Of a stretch of 64,000 nucleotides of DNA, positions 23,000 to 34,755 are shown in pieces (positions within the stretch are counted from its first letter, which is position 1; every line of letters begins with the position of its first letter). The translations under genes were made by a program, and so were the position numbers. The notes under the pieces were generated by a model. It did not search any database and was not told where the DNA came from. It saw only the letters and a program-made list of their open reading frames with translations. Source of the DNA: Argyresthia goedartella (Eukaryota > Arthropoda > Insecta > Lepidoptera > Argyresthiidae); assembly GCA_949825045.1 (NCBI GenBank), contig OX463806.1, positions 40,076,208 to 40,140,207 of the forward strand. Reading direction: 5' to 3'.

Positions 23000-25885
23000 G
23001 TATTTCGTATATATTTATTGCACATAAAACTACATAAGATATAATAAACAGAAAGGACATCTACAAAGGCATGCTTATCTCTAAATAGAGATCTCTTCCA
23101 GCAAACCCAAGGTTGATAAGAATAATTTAATATACAGGATAGACCTATGTGCTCTGATAAGATACATACATATATTACTGAACTATTGAACTAACTGCTA
23201 GATACACTACATACACAAGTACATAAATATTATATAAAGATATAAATACACCTAAATAAACTAATATATACAAAGCTCAAATCTAGGATAGAGAAAGATT
23301 CAAACGATTCTTAAAGACGGGCAGAGATGGACTATCTCTGATAGTGCAGGGAAGCGAGTTCCAGAGAGTGATCGCCCGCAATCGAAAACAGTGCTTGTAT
23401 GCGACGGTGTTGTGATGAGGTATAGAGAGCAGGGAAGCCGTGTGAGTTCTACGTGGACGAGCCGAAGGGAGAAATTGAAAAAGCTCACGGAGAAAGCTAG
23501 GGTATCGAGGGTTGGTTAAGATGTTGAATAGAAGAGTGAGGATGTGTGTGTCCCGACGAAGACGGATCGGCAGCCATTTTAACTCCTTGCGATACTGCGA
23601 GACGTGGTCGAACTTGCGCAGTCCGAAGATAAACCGAATCCCGAGATTTTGAAGTCGCTCGAGTCTGTTCAGTTGCTCTTCGTTGGCGCTAGCCCAACAA
23701 ACATCGGCATAATCGATCAAGGGGAGAAGAAGAGATTGAGCAATAGTAATTTTTGTTAGATGGGGCAGAAAGTTCTGAAGCCGTCTTAGTGAGTGAAAGG
23801 TGGCAAAGACGCGCCTACTGACCTCGCTGACATGGTTAGTCCAGGAGAGTTGTCTATCAAACATGACACCCAGGTTTTTGGCCTTGTCACTGTAGGCGAT
23901 TAGAGTACCGTCATAGGTAACCGGCGGTATGGGCAATTGTTGTAATACGTTTAAAGAGTGTCTAGTACCTATAATAATCGCCTGGGACTTACTGGGGTTT
24001 ACCAGCAATCCGTATGACAAAGCCCAGGTTCTGATGTTCTCAAGGTCAGCGTTCAGTGTGTCTATAGCCAGGTTCACATCACTAAAGAGGAAATGACGAT
24101 AAATCTGAAGATCATCAGCATAGAGATGATATGGGGAGGAGATAACATCGGAGATGGAGTTGATGAAGACAGAGAATAAGAGAGGGGAAAGGATACCACC
24201 CTGAGGAACTCCCGCCAAAAGATCGCACCACTCAGTAAAGGTCTCCTCAGACCTTATGCGCTGCTGGCGATCTCTAAGATAAGAGTCAAACCAGCAGGCC
24301 GAGCGAGACGAGACATTAAGGGACCTTAATATTTGAGTGAGAATGTCAAAATCAACACAGTTGAAGGCGCTACTGAAGTCAAGCAGTGCTAGCACAGAAA
24401 GGTGTTTGTTATCCATAGCGAACTCGATATCATCCGTGACCTTTAACAAAGCCGTTGCGGTGCTGTGACCTGACCTGAAGCCGGATTGGAAGCGGTTGGT
24501 CAAATTATTTCTGGATAGATAGGAAGAGAACTGGGTATGGACAACGGATTCAAGAACTTTGGAAAGGAACGGTAGGATGGAGATGGGACGAAACTCTTTG
24601 AAGGAGGAAGGATTGGATGTTTTAGGCAAAGGGATGACATGTGCCTTCTTCCATACTTTGGGAAAGGAACACTCTGATAAAGAATAGTTAATTAAATGAG
24701 TGATTGCAGGAAGCAGCTCGTCGAGCACGCTCCTGATCATTCGAGGACAAATTTTGTCATCTCCAACAGCTTTAGAAGAAATTGCCAGCACTGCCTTCCT
24801 AACAGCATCGACTCCAACCGGGCTGAACTCGAAAGGAGTAGTAGTAGTAGCAGCAGGTTTTAACCGGAGGCTACGCAGGGTGGCTTCCTTGACGATAAAG
24901 TCCATCACGACAGGGGGGGCAGAGAAGAATCTATTGAGACCGTTGAGATCGACATTACCGACTGGCAGATCCCGGGACTTACCGACGCCAAGAGTACGTA
25001 GAAACTTCCACACCTGAGCAGGAGTGTAGTTCTCGATGCACTCGTATATGTGGCGGCGCTTAGCGTCACGACACATACGGTTGCATTGATTACGGAGAGA
25101 TTTGAATGTGTGAAAGTTCTCGTTAGTTGGGTCTTTCTTGTAGCGGCATTTAGCTCGGTTCCTCTTGGTCATTAGGCGTTTGATAACGTCGTTAAGCCAA
25201 GGTGCGGGCAGGTGCTTCACCCTAACTCTCTTGATCGGAGCGTGTCTGTCAAACAACCCCAAGATAATTGTGTTGAAGTTGTTGACTTTGTCATCAACGG
25301 TCTCGCTAGAGATGACGGGGGACCAATCAATAGAGGAGGCATCAGCTTTAAGAGAGTCAAGATCCAATTTTTTAAAGCTGCGAATATCTAAGAATTTAGC
25401 TCTACTCTTGGGAGACCTTATCTTGTATGATAGAAATATCAGATCATGGTAAGAGAAAGGGGTATTGATTTGACCGTGAGCAGCTACCTTGTCAGGATCG
25501 GATGTTATAATCAGATCAAGGAGGGAGGGTGTACAATGAGGCTGAAAGTGATTAGCATCGAGGGGAAGAATATGCATATTCAAGGAGTCAACAATCGACT
25601 GGAGTTTATCAGAGCAGCAGTTATTTTTGAGAAGACAGGTGTTAAAATCACCAAGAATAAGAGTATCACTATACAGTGGGGTCAATTCATTCAAAAGGGA
25701 TTCGAACGACTCAAAGTAGTCTATACGAAGAGAAGGGCTGTAGAAAACACCTAGAAGAACCTTATTATGGTGAAGACAGATTTCCAAGAAAAGATACTCC
25801 GCAGATTCGGAGTATTGACTCGGAGAAGCACTGACTACTTTGCACGGGATATCCGAGCGCAGGTAGACAGCAACCTCACCAAGCA
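23000..25885 (-). mobile_element. 5'-truncated LINE inside the transposase gene (family E)
   Basis: The minus-strand element has its 5' end at about 25885, where ORF2 coding and transposase coding abut. Its 3' end is near 23000, after a short run of gtatttc-like repeats that may be its tail. About 280 bp of 3' UTR follows the ORF2 stop. No target duplication could be recognised; gcac occurs near both ends but is too short to trust. The truncation removed ORF1 and the first part of the endonuclease. Confidence 0.8.
23283..25885 (-). CDS. LINE ORF2: partial endonuclease plus complete RT (family E)
   Basis: An open frame of about 867 codons without a stop. It begins in the endonuclease (EVAVYLRSDIPCKVV) and keeps ILGDFNTCLL (about residue 77) and the FSYHDLIFL end motif (about 143). 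The RT has VGDDKICPRMIRSVL (374), LLDFSSAFNCVD (501), LAGVPQGGILSPLLF (557) and HLYADDLQIYR (587), so both motif A and the YADD pair are intact. The C-terminus ends RRTHTASLLSIPHHNT and ITLWNSLPCTI. The first endonuclease residues, with the catalytic Glu, are missing because of 5' truncation, and the frame opens directly after a stop in flanking sequence. It resembles Jockey-group LINEs. It is probably not autonomous but looks young. Confidence 0.9.
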
Positions 25886-26780
25886 CTTAAAAAATTACTG
25901 CAAATAATAGACAAACCTCTTCCAAATATTCTGCCGAAAGACCCAAGAACTTTTCTCTGCACGAGTCAGAATATAACTACAAAACCCGTTGGCTCTGGAC
26001 ATTATTGGCATAATGGTCTACAAGAATGCCTAATAGTATATTTACAAAGTGTTCCTGCTTTGCCTACTTCAGTTTCACTGAACTTTAATATAGATGGTTT
26101 ACCAGTCTATAAAAGCTCAAAACTACAACTATGGCCGATATTGTGTAACATTTTTGAGCTGTCGACGCTGCCTCCAATTGTGGTTTGTATATATGCTGGT
26201 GATAGCAAACCTACCGACTTGAACAGCTATCTCAGAATGTTTATTGACGATATGAGTTCTTTATTAAGAACCAATCTGGAAATACAGCACATGGACGGTA
26301 CAAAAACTGCAGTTCAGGTGAAAGTTCGAGCTGTTATTTGCGACTCCCCCGCCAGAGCCATGATCAAAGGTTAGTTGTAGATTACTATTATATTATACCT
26401 ACAAAATTATAGACCAGAACTACTCTTATATTACCTCCTACTAGCGGCCGCTGCGACTTCGTTCGCATACAATAGATATAAAATTCATTCCTCTGTTTCT
26501 CCCCCTTATGGGTTGAATTTCCAAAAATCCATCCTTAGCGAATCATTGCAGCTATCTGCATGCCAATTTCAGCCTGATTAGTTCATTAGTTTGGGCTGTG
26601 CCTTGCTAGATTAGTAAATCAGTAACCTTGCGTTTTATATATTAAGACTACTTTTACTGTTCCAATTTACGCACTTCGTGACTTGTACCTTCTATTTACC
26701 TATTGCTATAGCCTTTCTGCTCTGCCTATGCCATATCAATGTACATATATGTATAATGTGAAAATGTGTCTACATAACAT

Positions 26781-26906
26781 TAAGAGCGATATCACACTTG
26801 GCGGATTCAAAGCGGAGCGGACACGCAACGTCTCCGCTGCGCACCCGCGACGTTTACGCTGCGTGTCCACTCCGCTTTGAATCCGCCAAGTGTGATATCG
26901 CTCTAA
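26781..26906. mobile_element. Foldback MITE in the transposase intron
   Basis: Near-perfect inverted repeats start GAGCGATATCACACTTGGCG at 26784 and end with its inverse at 26903, with about 35 bp of exact pairing and further GC-rich pairing inward. TAA flanks both sides, a 3-bp target typical of PIF/Harbinger MITEs. It lies wholly within the intron between exons two and three, so it need not disturb the transposase. Confidence 0.85.
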
Positions 26907-28147
26907 GCTGTCTATTTTACCAATGAACGAAAAATAAAAAAACGCCTTTCCTTTTTTCAGGAGTATGCAATTATAACGAAAAAGACGGCTGCATGAAATG
27001 CACAGTAAAGGGAGAATATTCGCATACCACTCACACTGTTGTGTTCCCAAAAGTGGATTGTCCTAAACGAAATGACGCAGACTTTCGTGCAAAAAAGTAC
27101 GGCGGACACCACAAAACAGACTCACCTCTACTTGAATTACCTAAAGATATGGTTGAACAATTTATTGTTGCTGATTCACTTCACTTAATAGATTTAGGAA
27201 TCATGAAACGATTACTTACCGGATGGAGGGATGGTAATTTCGGTAAAAAGGATACGAAATGGTGTGCTCGAGATATAAATATGATATCAACGTTTTTTTT
27301 ACATTGCAAAATGCCCAAAGAAATACACAGAGCTGTTAGGGGAATAGATGTGTTAGCACATTGGAAAGGATCTGAATTCAGAACTTTTTTATATTATTTG
27401 AGCATGATTATATTACAGAAAATAATGAATGAACATTGCTACCATCATTTCCTGTGCTTCTTCTGTGCTATTACAATTTGTTCCAATGAAAATTATTTTA
27501 TTTTTTTGGATCTAGCTGATGCTTTGCTAGTTTTATTTGTTCAAAATTTCAAAAAATATTACGGCGATGGTTACATAACAAGCAATATGCACAATCTCAT
27601 TCATCTTGTAGATGAAGTGAGAAGGTTTGGTATCTTACAAAGTTTTTCCGCTTATCCTTTTGAAAATAAACTGTACTGTCTCAAAAGAAAAATAAGACAT
27701 GGTAACAAACCACTGGAGCAAATCGCAAGACGAATATGTGAACAAAATAGAATAGAATTAAAACAATCTAACTGGAACGATTCAAATCTTACGTATCCAT
27801 GTTTGGAATGTAATTTAAAATCAGGGTCTGTACTGCGGTTTGAATCATATATTTTTACTATAAAGGAGCCAGATAACTTTTTACTAACCAAAGAAAACCA
27901 AATTGTTCAAATCACTGGTATGAAACTAGATAATGGAACCATAATGATTGAAGGTAATTGTATTGAAAACCTAGATAATGTTTTTGAAAATCCAATCAAT
28001 TCTTCCATGCTTAATATATCTAAGTGTTCAGTACCAGCAACAACTACCAATCTGATTATTAATGTTGATTTCATCAAATCTAAACTAGTGTGCATATGTT
28101 ATGGGAGTGAATGGTTTTTTATACCTTTGTTGCATTCTATAAATTAA

Positions 28148-28816
28148 GATAAGTTATCTTATAAAAAACCTATGTGGTAGGTATACCTACAATATACTTT
28201 TAATATAATTAAAAGTATAACAACAACATAATATGTTGTGGTATGCCCACATTGTTATCACCTCGTATAACCCTTACAAATAAAACACATTTGTTTATTA
28301 CTCAATTTCTATTTATTTACTTTCACGAAGAATCACAGATAATCAGCCTTTTAATAATACCAAATTATGTCATGATAATTTGACAAACTAGTTTACAAAT
28401 AAAACACTAACCATTTGAAGATCTTCGCTAAACGTGGTTTGCTTCGTTAATTGTGTCTTTTTATTTAACTTCCATTTACAACGATTATAAAGAAACCCAC
28501 AGTTAGCTAAGTAAAAAATATTTAAAAAATAACAACAAGTTAAAAACTACGCTACTCTTAACCTACAGTATTAGGCCGGACCTAGTTAAAATTAAACAAA
28601 AGCTCAATGCAAAGCGCTACTTTGAGATAGGTATAACCCCTTCTAAAGGCGAAATTATTCTACAGGTGGAGCCGTTAATTGTAGGATACTATGTTGCACA
28701 ATTGAATAAAGTCCGTGCCAAAGTGTAATAAATCATAAAAAATAACATCAAATATAAAAAAAAAATATGCCGGGTAACATTTTTATAGAAGAACAAGATT
28801 TGTAATTGTGTCTTAA
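28148..28816. other. Intergenic space between convergent element genes
   Basis: AT-rich stretch between the transposase stop (28147) and the DUF4806 stop (28817). It should contain both polyadenylation sites; aataaa-type motifs are present (for example caaataaaacac near 28277 in the plus strand). No other coding signal is seen. Confidence 0.5.
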
Positions 28817-30564
28817 TTAATTCAGTCCACTTGTAGAAGCAGGAACTTCACTATTAGAAGGACTTTCACCTAAAGCATTTTCAATTGAAACTACCTCAGA
28901 CTCAATTCTGGACGTTCTGCTGTAAGGTGTTTTCTTAAGTCTGTGTTTAGGAGCAGAGGCTCGCATCATTTTAGCCTCACTGCGTCGATTAGAATTTATT
29001 AAAACATTTTTAAAGAATTGTTCACACTCAGTTTGACTGAAGTTGGTATCTGAGACTTGAATAACGTTATAAAATAGCTTAATTGTGCGAGTATAGCCCT
29101 TGAAACATACTTTCCTAGAATTTTCATCCCTTGACACACCAGTCCATGTACAATTTTTCAGAAAACCGCGATCAAACATTATGTCAATAAGTTTAAAACA
29201 GTTGTCAAAGCCTTTACCTTTACTAATACCGCAAATACAACACAATTGCTTTAGCAACTCCTCTTGATGATTTTGATTAATTAGTCTGTCTTCGAAGTGT
29301 TGAAGTTCATCAACACTAGCAATAGGTTTAAATAGTGCATTTTGCTTTAGTGGTACCAATGCCCTTTTTACCAATTCTTCCATCTGTGTATTCAATGCTG
29401 CTGTTTGTAGCATGAGTGTTTGCTGAGTTTCAGCCAGAAACTTTTGATTTTCTTGCATTGTCGCCAGAATTACAATTATACTGTCCAGCTTTTCAGCGAT
29501 GTTATCACGCATCGTTTCTATATTCTGGTTTTGTGAATCAAGTAGCAGAATTTCGTAATTATTCATGTCTGTGTTAGCTGTGCTTATATATGTCTCGTTA
29601 GTCGTTAAAGAATTGACTGTTATCTCGTTTTCTTTGTTCTCAGATGCCTCAGGAGTCGTTGTAGTAGAGTTGTAGGGCATTAAAGTTTCTTCTTGGTTTA
29701 CCGTCAACATCCTATCGTTTAAAGGCCCTTTGCTTTGCTTTGCTTTGCTTTTCTATAACAAAATTGATATACTACGTTAAAACATAAATACAATTAGAAG
29801 TAATTAGGCAAAGACGGACATCATTATGCATTTACGCAGAATTATAGCCAGCTATGTTGTAAGGCTATTGGCACGTTACTCTCAGATGGTCTAAAACAAT
29901 TAACTATCGTTTCATACGGAGCACGATGAAGTGACAACAGATATACCTACATATTACTGCTCAATATTTATGGTCTGTTTACAAGGATGTTGTGGCGTAG
30001 TGGGTAGTACGACGACCTCTCGATCTGGAGGTCCTGTTTGAACCCCGGACGATATACCAATGGAAATGAAAAACAAACAACGCTTATAGCTGCGACGCAT
30101 ATGTTATATTGTTATGTTTAATTACGATTTACTTCATAATTCTTGGCTTGAATAAGTCACCGTTAAAAAAAGCTCCTATACCGGTTATTCAGTGTATTGG
30201 TACTAATTTTACTTTTAACATGGGTAAAACTTACTTCGAGACAAGCGGTGGCGATATCATTAAAAGTGTTATTTTCTCCTTTTTGCTTCGGTGGTGGTAG
30301 GCTGCAATTGTTGTCCTCGTCAGTATCAGTATAATCTGACATTAAATTCATTGCCAACTGTGCCTCGTGATAGCTTAAATTATTTCTTTTGACGGTACAA
30401 GTCATTGAGAGCCATTCTTCGTTTGGAGTTGATTCTTCAGCTTTAAGCAGCTTATCAGCTTTGCTTCTCGGCCACATTAATATGCCATCGCTTTCCCATT
30501 TTTGTGGAACACAAGACAGCAGTGTCTTACCTCTTTCAGAGGTTTGAACTACTTTAAATGGCAT
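28817..30564 (-). CDS. DUF4806 protein, intact two-exon gene
   Basis: Exon 1 (30564-30235) starts MPFKVVQTSERGKTLL and contains VPQKWESDGILMWPR, the usual N-terminal module of insect DUF4806 proteins. Its donor is gtaagt. Exon 2 (29752-28817) follows a tgttatag acceptor in the same frame, with an AAAGC pentamer run at its start. It has a polar region with predicted coiled coil (ATMQENQKFLAETQQ), then DUF4806 itself (LCCICGISKGKGFDNCFKLI and RKVCFKGYTRTIKLFYNVI), ending ASTSGLN. The total is about 421 codons with no stop. The ATG is preceded by a tgttacag acceptor, so an untranslated 5' exon exists; good donors lie at 30888 and 32229 (minus sense). The biochemical role of DUF4806 is unknown. 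Its place in the element suggests an accessory DNA-binding or regulatory factor, which is inference. Confidence 0.85.
29985..30110 (+). mobile_element. tRNA-derived SINE, family 2
   Basis: It has an A box within ttgtggcgtagtgggtagta and a B box within ctgtttgaaccccgg, at normal tRNA spacing, followed by AT-rich sequence. It lies in the intron of the DUF4806 gene. Acceptor-stem pairing is absent, so it is not a tRNA gene. Confidence 0.6.
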
Positions 30565-30984
30565 TTTTCTGTAACAAGAGGAAACCACTATTATTTACCT
30601 ACCTAATATCATGGATACCATGAAATGGTTTGAAAAAATAAAAGAGTAAGTACGTTAAAAAGGAAGTAGGGTGCCTAGCTTCATTTTATTATTATTATCA
30701 AAGTATTAATTGTTTGTTTACACTATTTAAAACGATAATCAACCTACCTAACTACAACCAGCCAAGAATCTGGACTACATACGGCTTAAGTTCGTGAAAG
30801 TATGCGTCAATAAACAACAAAGTTTATAGGAATATTCAAAGTTTAGATTCCGAACATCTAGCAAAGTATATAATGTACTACTACTTACGTCAAAGTTGTG
30901 TATCTTTTCTTGGACTGTTTGTAATTATATTAATATGGTGTCTAAACTCATAAACCACTTTTTGGCCGACTACCTCACGGCACG

Positions 30985-31227
30985 TAAGTAAAACCCTGAA
31001 CATCAGAGCTCAGAGAGACGCCGTATCGCCGCGAGTAGCAGAAACCGACTGAGTGGAGTGCGTGCAGTGCAGTGCAATGCAACACAACCGTAAGCAACCC
31101 AGTAGGGTGGGCGGCTCAGCCAATGAGCGCTCGCGCACAATGCAACCCCCGCTCCGTACTCCGCCTTCACCCCTACGATACCATATATTTTAGACTTCTG
31201 CGTAGATCAAGGTCAGAGTTTTACTTA
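30985..31227. mobile_element. MITE with GC-rich centre
   Basis: The left end, taagtaaaaccctgaac, and the inverse of the right end, taagtaaaactctgacc, pair over about 20 bp. The interior is GC-rich and includes gtgcagtgcagtgcaatgca repeats and gccaatgagcgctcgcgcac. It lies upstream of the DUF4806 coding exons and could be mistaken for a promoter island. Confidence 0.55.
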
Positions 31228-32329
31228 GGTTAAAATATAAATTATTATCTAAGTAAATTCAATCATACCTACTATCATACTAAGTATATTTACGTAGGTA
31301 CTATCTAGGTACTTAATTGAAGAAAAATCCCCACAAAAATAGAATATGTAGTAACTCACCTATCTACAATATAATAAATAAAACAAAATTCTAACCTTGA
31401 TGTTCTTGCCCCACAAACGTATTCACTCTTTCAATTATTTGTCTCTTGAATTGACGACGGTTCGTAGGTTAGGTATTAATAATATGTAATCAGTTTATTG
31501 ATGTATGAAGTATGTAATCTGAGTTGACGGCGGCGCGGCGGGCGGCGGCAGCGACTTTATTGAAGATGTGCTGTGAAGATGTCGTATGCTGCTGCATAAT
31601 TACAAAATTGACACCAAAAAAAATTCAACAATGATAAAAAGTAAATATTCGTATTTTCTAATTTGAAGTGTTCTGGCAATATTTCACTATCAACGTGACC
31701 ACACCCGATACAATGTTGAGACAATATAAAATGGGTTTCTTTCTAAGGCCACTCCAGCAAAGAAAGGGTAAAATAATCCTTCGTCAGAAAGCAGTCAACA
31801 TCCATATATATATATTTATTACTATGGCACCCTAAAACAAAGACAGATTTATGTTTTAAAAAGGTTAGAAAAATCGTAATAGGTAAGTAAATAAAATTAA
31901 AATGTGGTTTTCGTATTTCTGTAAGGAACTCTAATTCATCAACCCAAATCAACCTCCATTTATTCTTCAATCCTTACATTACTAACTAGTCATATAAGAG
32001 ATGCAAGATGGCAAATCACATTTTTTTGCATAATTTAACTAGTAAATCGACGTCAAAATGAAGGCGCATTTAAAAATAAACACACATATCGTACTAGTTA
32101 CTCGGTAAAATTTGCACCGCACTTTCTATGACTGTACAATTACACCACAACACCTTTATTCAATACGCAACAATACCTAGCTACGCCATTGCGGTAACGT
32201 AGAAATATAAAAAACACAACTGTACTCACCTTGGTAGTAGAATGCTTTTATTTTTTCCAGAGGAATAATTAAACTTGTCGTGCGATGCGCTGTTTTCATC
32301 TTGTATGTAAAGTGTTGTATAAAATTGTT
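31228..32329. other. 5' region of the DUF4806 gene; no coding exon seen
   Basis: No reading frame with family similarity. In minus sense a strong donor (aag followed by gtgagt, G at 32229) could end an untranslated first exon of the DUF4806 gene. A short GC-rich patch lies at about 31528-31556. Confidence 0.4.
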
Positions 32330-32640
32330 TTGCGCACTGTTATAGGTCTAAGTTGTGATGTAATGTGATCTTTGTAACCATAATAACGCTAAGGAGTGAT
32401 GTAAAGACGTTTTGATCACTATTATAGGACTTATGAGTGACAAGCTGCGACTTTACATGACTGCTATAGAAGTTATATGAAATTCAATAGAGCTATTACA
32501 AAGCTACTACGTCACTCTTTAGTCATGTAAAGTGCGCCTTTTCCTGGGCGTATAAGCGCTTATAGTACTGTTATAGGCCTGATTTCATACATTAAAAGAG
32601 GCGCAAACTCGCTTATAGAGCTCTTATATGACGCCTTTTG
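32330..32640. repeat. Right subterminal repeat region of the CACTA element
   Basis: Dense gttatagg, gcttatag, tgatgtaa and catgtaaag motifs in both orientations, of the same types as at 22055-22600. The last cluster (gcttatagagctcttatatg) is at about 32609-32628, and unrelated sequence follows. Confidence 0.6.
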
Positions 32641-33529
32641 TTACTTGGCTACCACGAAATTAGGGAAAAAGTTACTCATACAACGAAATTAGGGCAAATC
32701 GACTTAATCACTTCAATATTTTTTTGAATAATAAATATAAAATATAAACCACACTATTATTAAAAAAATGACACTACCTATGATGCGCAAAGATGCTTAT
32801 TTTTCTCTCTTACTTCCAAATGTTGCTATTTATCACGAAATTAGAGCAGTTTACCTTAATGTGTATTATTTCGATTACGTCACCTATACTGTGTCCGTTT
32901 CATTCGTATGTCACAGCCTCAATTTAGTCCCAGGTTTGACAAAATAAATATTTTTTGCCAAACTTCCAGGTTCATAGACTCCATTCAACCATTCTGATTC
33001 CTCAGCTTTGAAGATCGACTATAGCATAAATGAAAAAAAAAACGCCAATATTCTTCGAGTAATTAGGATATGTCCTATCTGGGATAGTGTGAATCATAGA
33101 GTAAACTATATCTAGTGCTTTATCTCCCCATGAACAGTTCTCTGTCAATGCCGGCGCTCGTAAAGACAAGTATAAGTACATAGCTGCGGCGATAAGCTAG
33201 CTCCCTGTCATGCAAGATGGAGTATTGAATAACCGGCTAACGTGACGCGTGACGATGTGTGTGTGTTTTAAATAATGCAAACAAACATGGCACTCTGCCA
33301 ATTCCACAGTCAAAATTAAACCAATAAAAAATGAGTTTGAAAATGGATATGGTTTATTTTGATGCCTTGGGATTTTTTTTAATGTCACTCATACATTGCT
33401 TTGTATACTTCATGTTAAATACCTACTTGCCTTGACTATGGGTATTTTTACCTCCGTAACTACATAATTTTATTTTTTATTTAAATTTTATAAAAAAAAT
33501 ATTATTATATATCTAATATCTTGTTTAAG
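32641..33529. other. No gene; repeat fragments
   Basis: A ccacgaaattagggaaaaag motif recurs in shortened form at about 32680-32696. A tagctgcggcgataagctag block at about 33183 is shared with 13698 and probably marks a SINE or LINE body. No exon is recognised until the serpin similarity at 33530. Confidence 0.4.
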
Positions 33530-34193
33530 GGTTACATGGACAACAACAGAAACAAAGCATTATCTCCACTCGGCTAGTCGGCTATCTTATCCGAAGGTGC
33601 CCGAGGAGAAACCAAAGAACAACTGGTCTCAGCCCTCTACACCCTAAGACAAAGAAGTGTCGCGAAATACCTTGAAATACATCATGGAAAGACTCAAAAC
33701 ACATACGAGTACAAATACAACCAGCCCGAAATCAAAAAATTCTTTTACATCTACAAAAACTGCACTATCTTTGACGAGTACAATAAGATTCTAGAAAATT
33801 ATTATCTGACTGAGGTTAGGTCGGTGGAGAAGTACATATCTCATCATCGTTACATTGATGATTACAAACCTTCTGAACTGGATAGCATAGAAATTACCGA
33901 TCTGGTAACGCCCAAAGAATCAGAGGAAAAGTTAATTTCCTTCGCAATGGAGGATTAACCATAGAAGGTCGTAACTCCAGTGGAAAGTATTGACTACACA
34001 CCAGCTAGGAATATCAAAGAGAAGATAAAGCTTGTGAAGACTTAACCCAAGAAGGAGGTGTCTGGAGAGGAAGAGGAAACTATGCTGGCCGTAGAGGCAA
34101 GGAACCATGCGAGGAGCCTCAAGGTACTAACGGAGAAAACTGTCATCTCATCCAGTATTTCTGTGAATAGCTTTGAAATGAAATCTACCAAAA
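33530..34193 (+). pseudogene. Serpin 5' exon with four in-frame stops
   Basis: A single frame from a tttaag acceptor reads KALSPLG then stop (TAG 33575-33577), then SAILSEGARGETKEQLVSAL and EIKKFFYIYKNCTIFDEYNK. These match the N-terminal helices and first sheet of the serpin fold (usual form SPLSxxSAL then EGARG). Further stops in the same frame are at 33956, 33962 and 34043. The frame otherwise holds to 34193, where a gtaagt donor follows. The first stop falls where serpins usually have a hydrophobic or Trp residue. Four stops without a frameshift suggest nonsense decay rather than sequencing error. Confidence 0.75.
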
Positions 34194-34580
34194 GTAAGTA
34201 ATAATAGTCTTTTTGGGGATAGATAGCATACAATAGCGGGCATTGACTCCTGTCACCAGCACATCGTTTTATTTTTGCTCGTGATTGGGTTAGCGATACT
34301 TACTTACTATGTGTGACTTTCGAAATTACTGTCATTTACCTTATCTTGGTAACGGTCCCCGTCGTTACCATCTTCAATTCAAATTCAAATTCAAATTGTT
34401 TATTCATAATAAATTTACAAATAATATACAGGGGCTGGACCCTCCTAGTAAGTATAGAAATACCTGTGTCAGGAGGGCCCGCTCTTCCACAAATATACAT
34501 TTATTAATTCGAATAAACAACCTAGTATTAAAATATAACATGCAGTTTAATATTTTAGTTCGTAGAATTAAGGATAGAAG

Positions 34581-34653
<73 letters not shown>

Positions 34654-34673
34654 TGTGAGTGTGTGTGTGTGTA

Positions 34674-34728
<55 letters not shown>
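34581..34728 (+). repeat. (TG)n microsatellite in LINE 3' UTR
   Basis: About 147 bp of TG dinucleotides with a few interruptions (gagtgagtg and gtatgtg). It lies inside the LINE 3' UTR, between the ORF2 stop and the tail. Confidence 0.95.
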
Positions 34729-34755
34729 TCAGAGTCTTATATTAACATTTGCACA

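Larger units (their letters stand above)
22692..28147 (+). pseudogene. tnp2-like CACTA transposase, interrupted by a LINE
   Basis: The gene has three parts. 22692 to about 22995 starts MDYNDWKRFKRSGNYRRKV and ends LKVWAIEYNIS. About 25887-26369 contains NFNIDGLPVYKSSKLQLWPI and CDSPARAMIK. 26961-28147 starts CNYNEKDGCMKC and contains DSLHLIDLGIMKRLL and MHNLIHLVDEVRRFGILQ followed by YPFENKLYCLKRK. The DGLP and D-x-P-A-x-x-M motifs plus the C-x-x-C pair match the catalytic core of tnp2 transposases, and the last stretch matches the associated DUF4218 domain. Parts two and three are joined by an intron (donor gttagt at 26370, acceptor ttttttcag ending 26960) that keeps the frame. The gap between parts one and two is filled by a minus-strand LINE. 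Apart from that insertion I see no internal stop, so the damage looks recent. Confidence 0.85.
22050..32640. mobile_element. CACTA (EnSpm)-type transposon with two convergent genes
   Basis: The span is defined by a tnp2-type transposase (plus strand, starting 22692) and a DUF4806 gene (minus strand, coding from 30564 and probably transcribed from near 32.2 kb). It is bounded on each side by regions dense in short subterminal motifs (ttatag or ctataa and gatgtaa or catgtaa, in both orientations). Such subterminal arrays are a hallmark of CACTA elements, where they bind transposase. The left boundary falls where the LINE ORF1 stops (22045) and the right near the last ttatag cluster. Terminal inverted repeats and a target duplication were not resolved. 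Later guests are a LINE (about 23010-25885), two MITEs and a SINE. Confidence 0.65.

Noticed and set aside
30985..31227. GC-rich CCAAT-containing block as promoter of the DUF4806 gene
   Set aside because: Matching inverted ends indicate an inserted MITE; a regulatory role cannot be shown from sequence.
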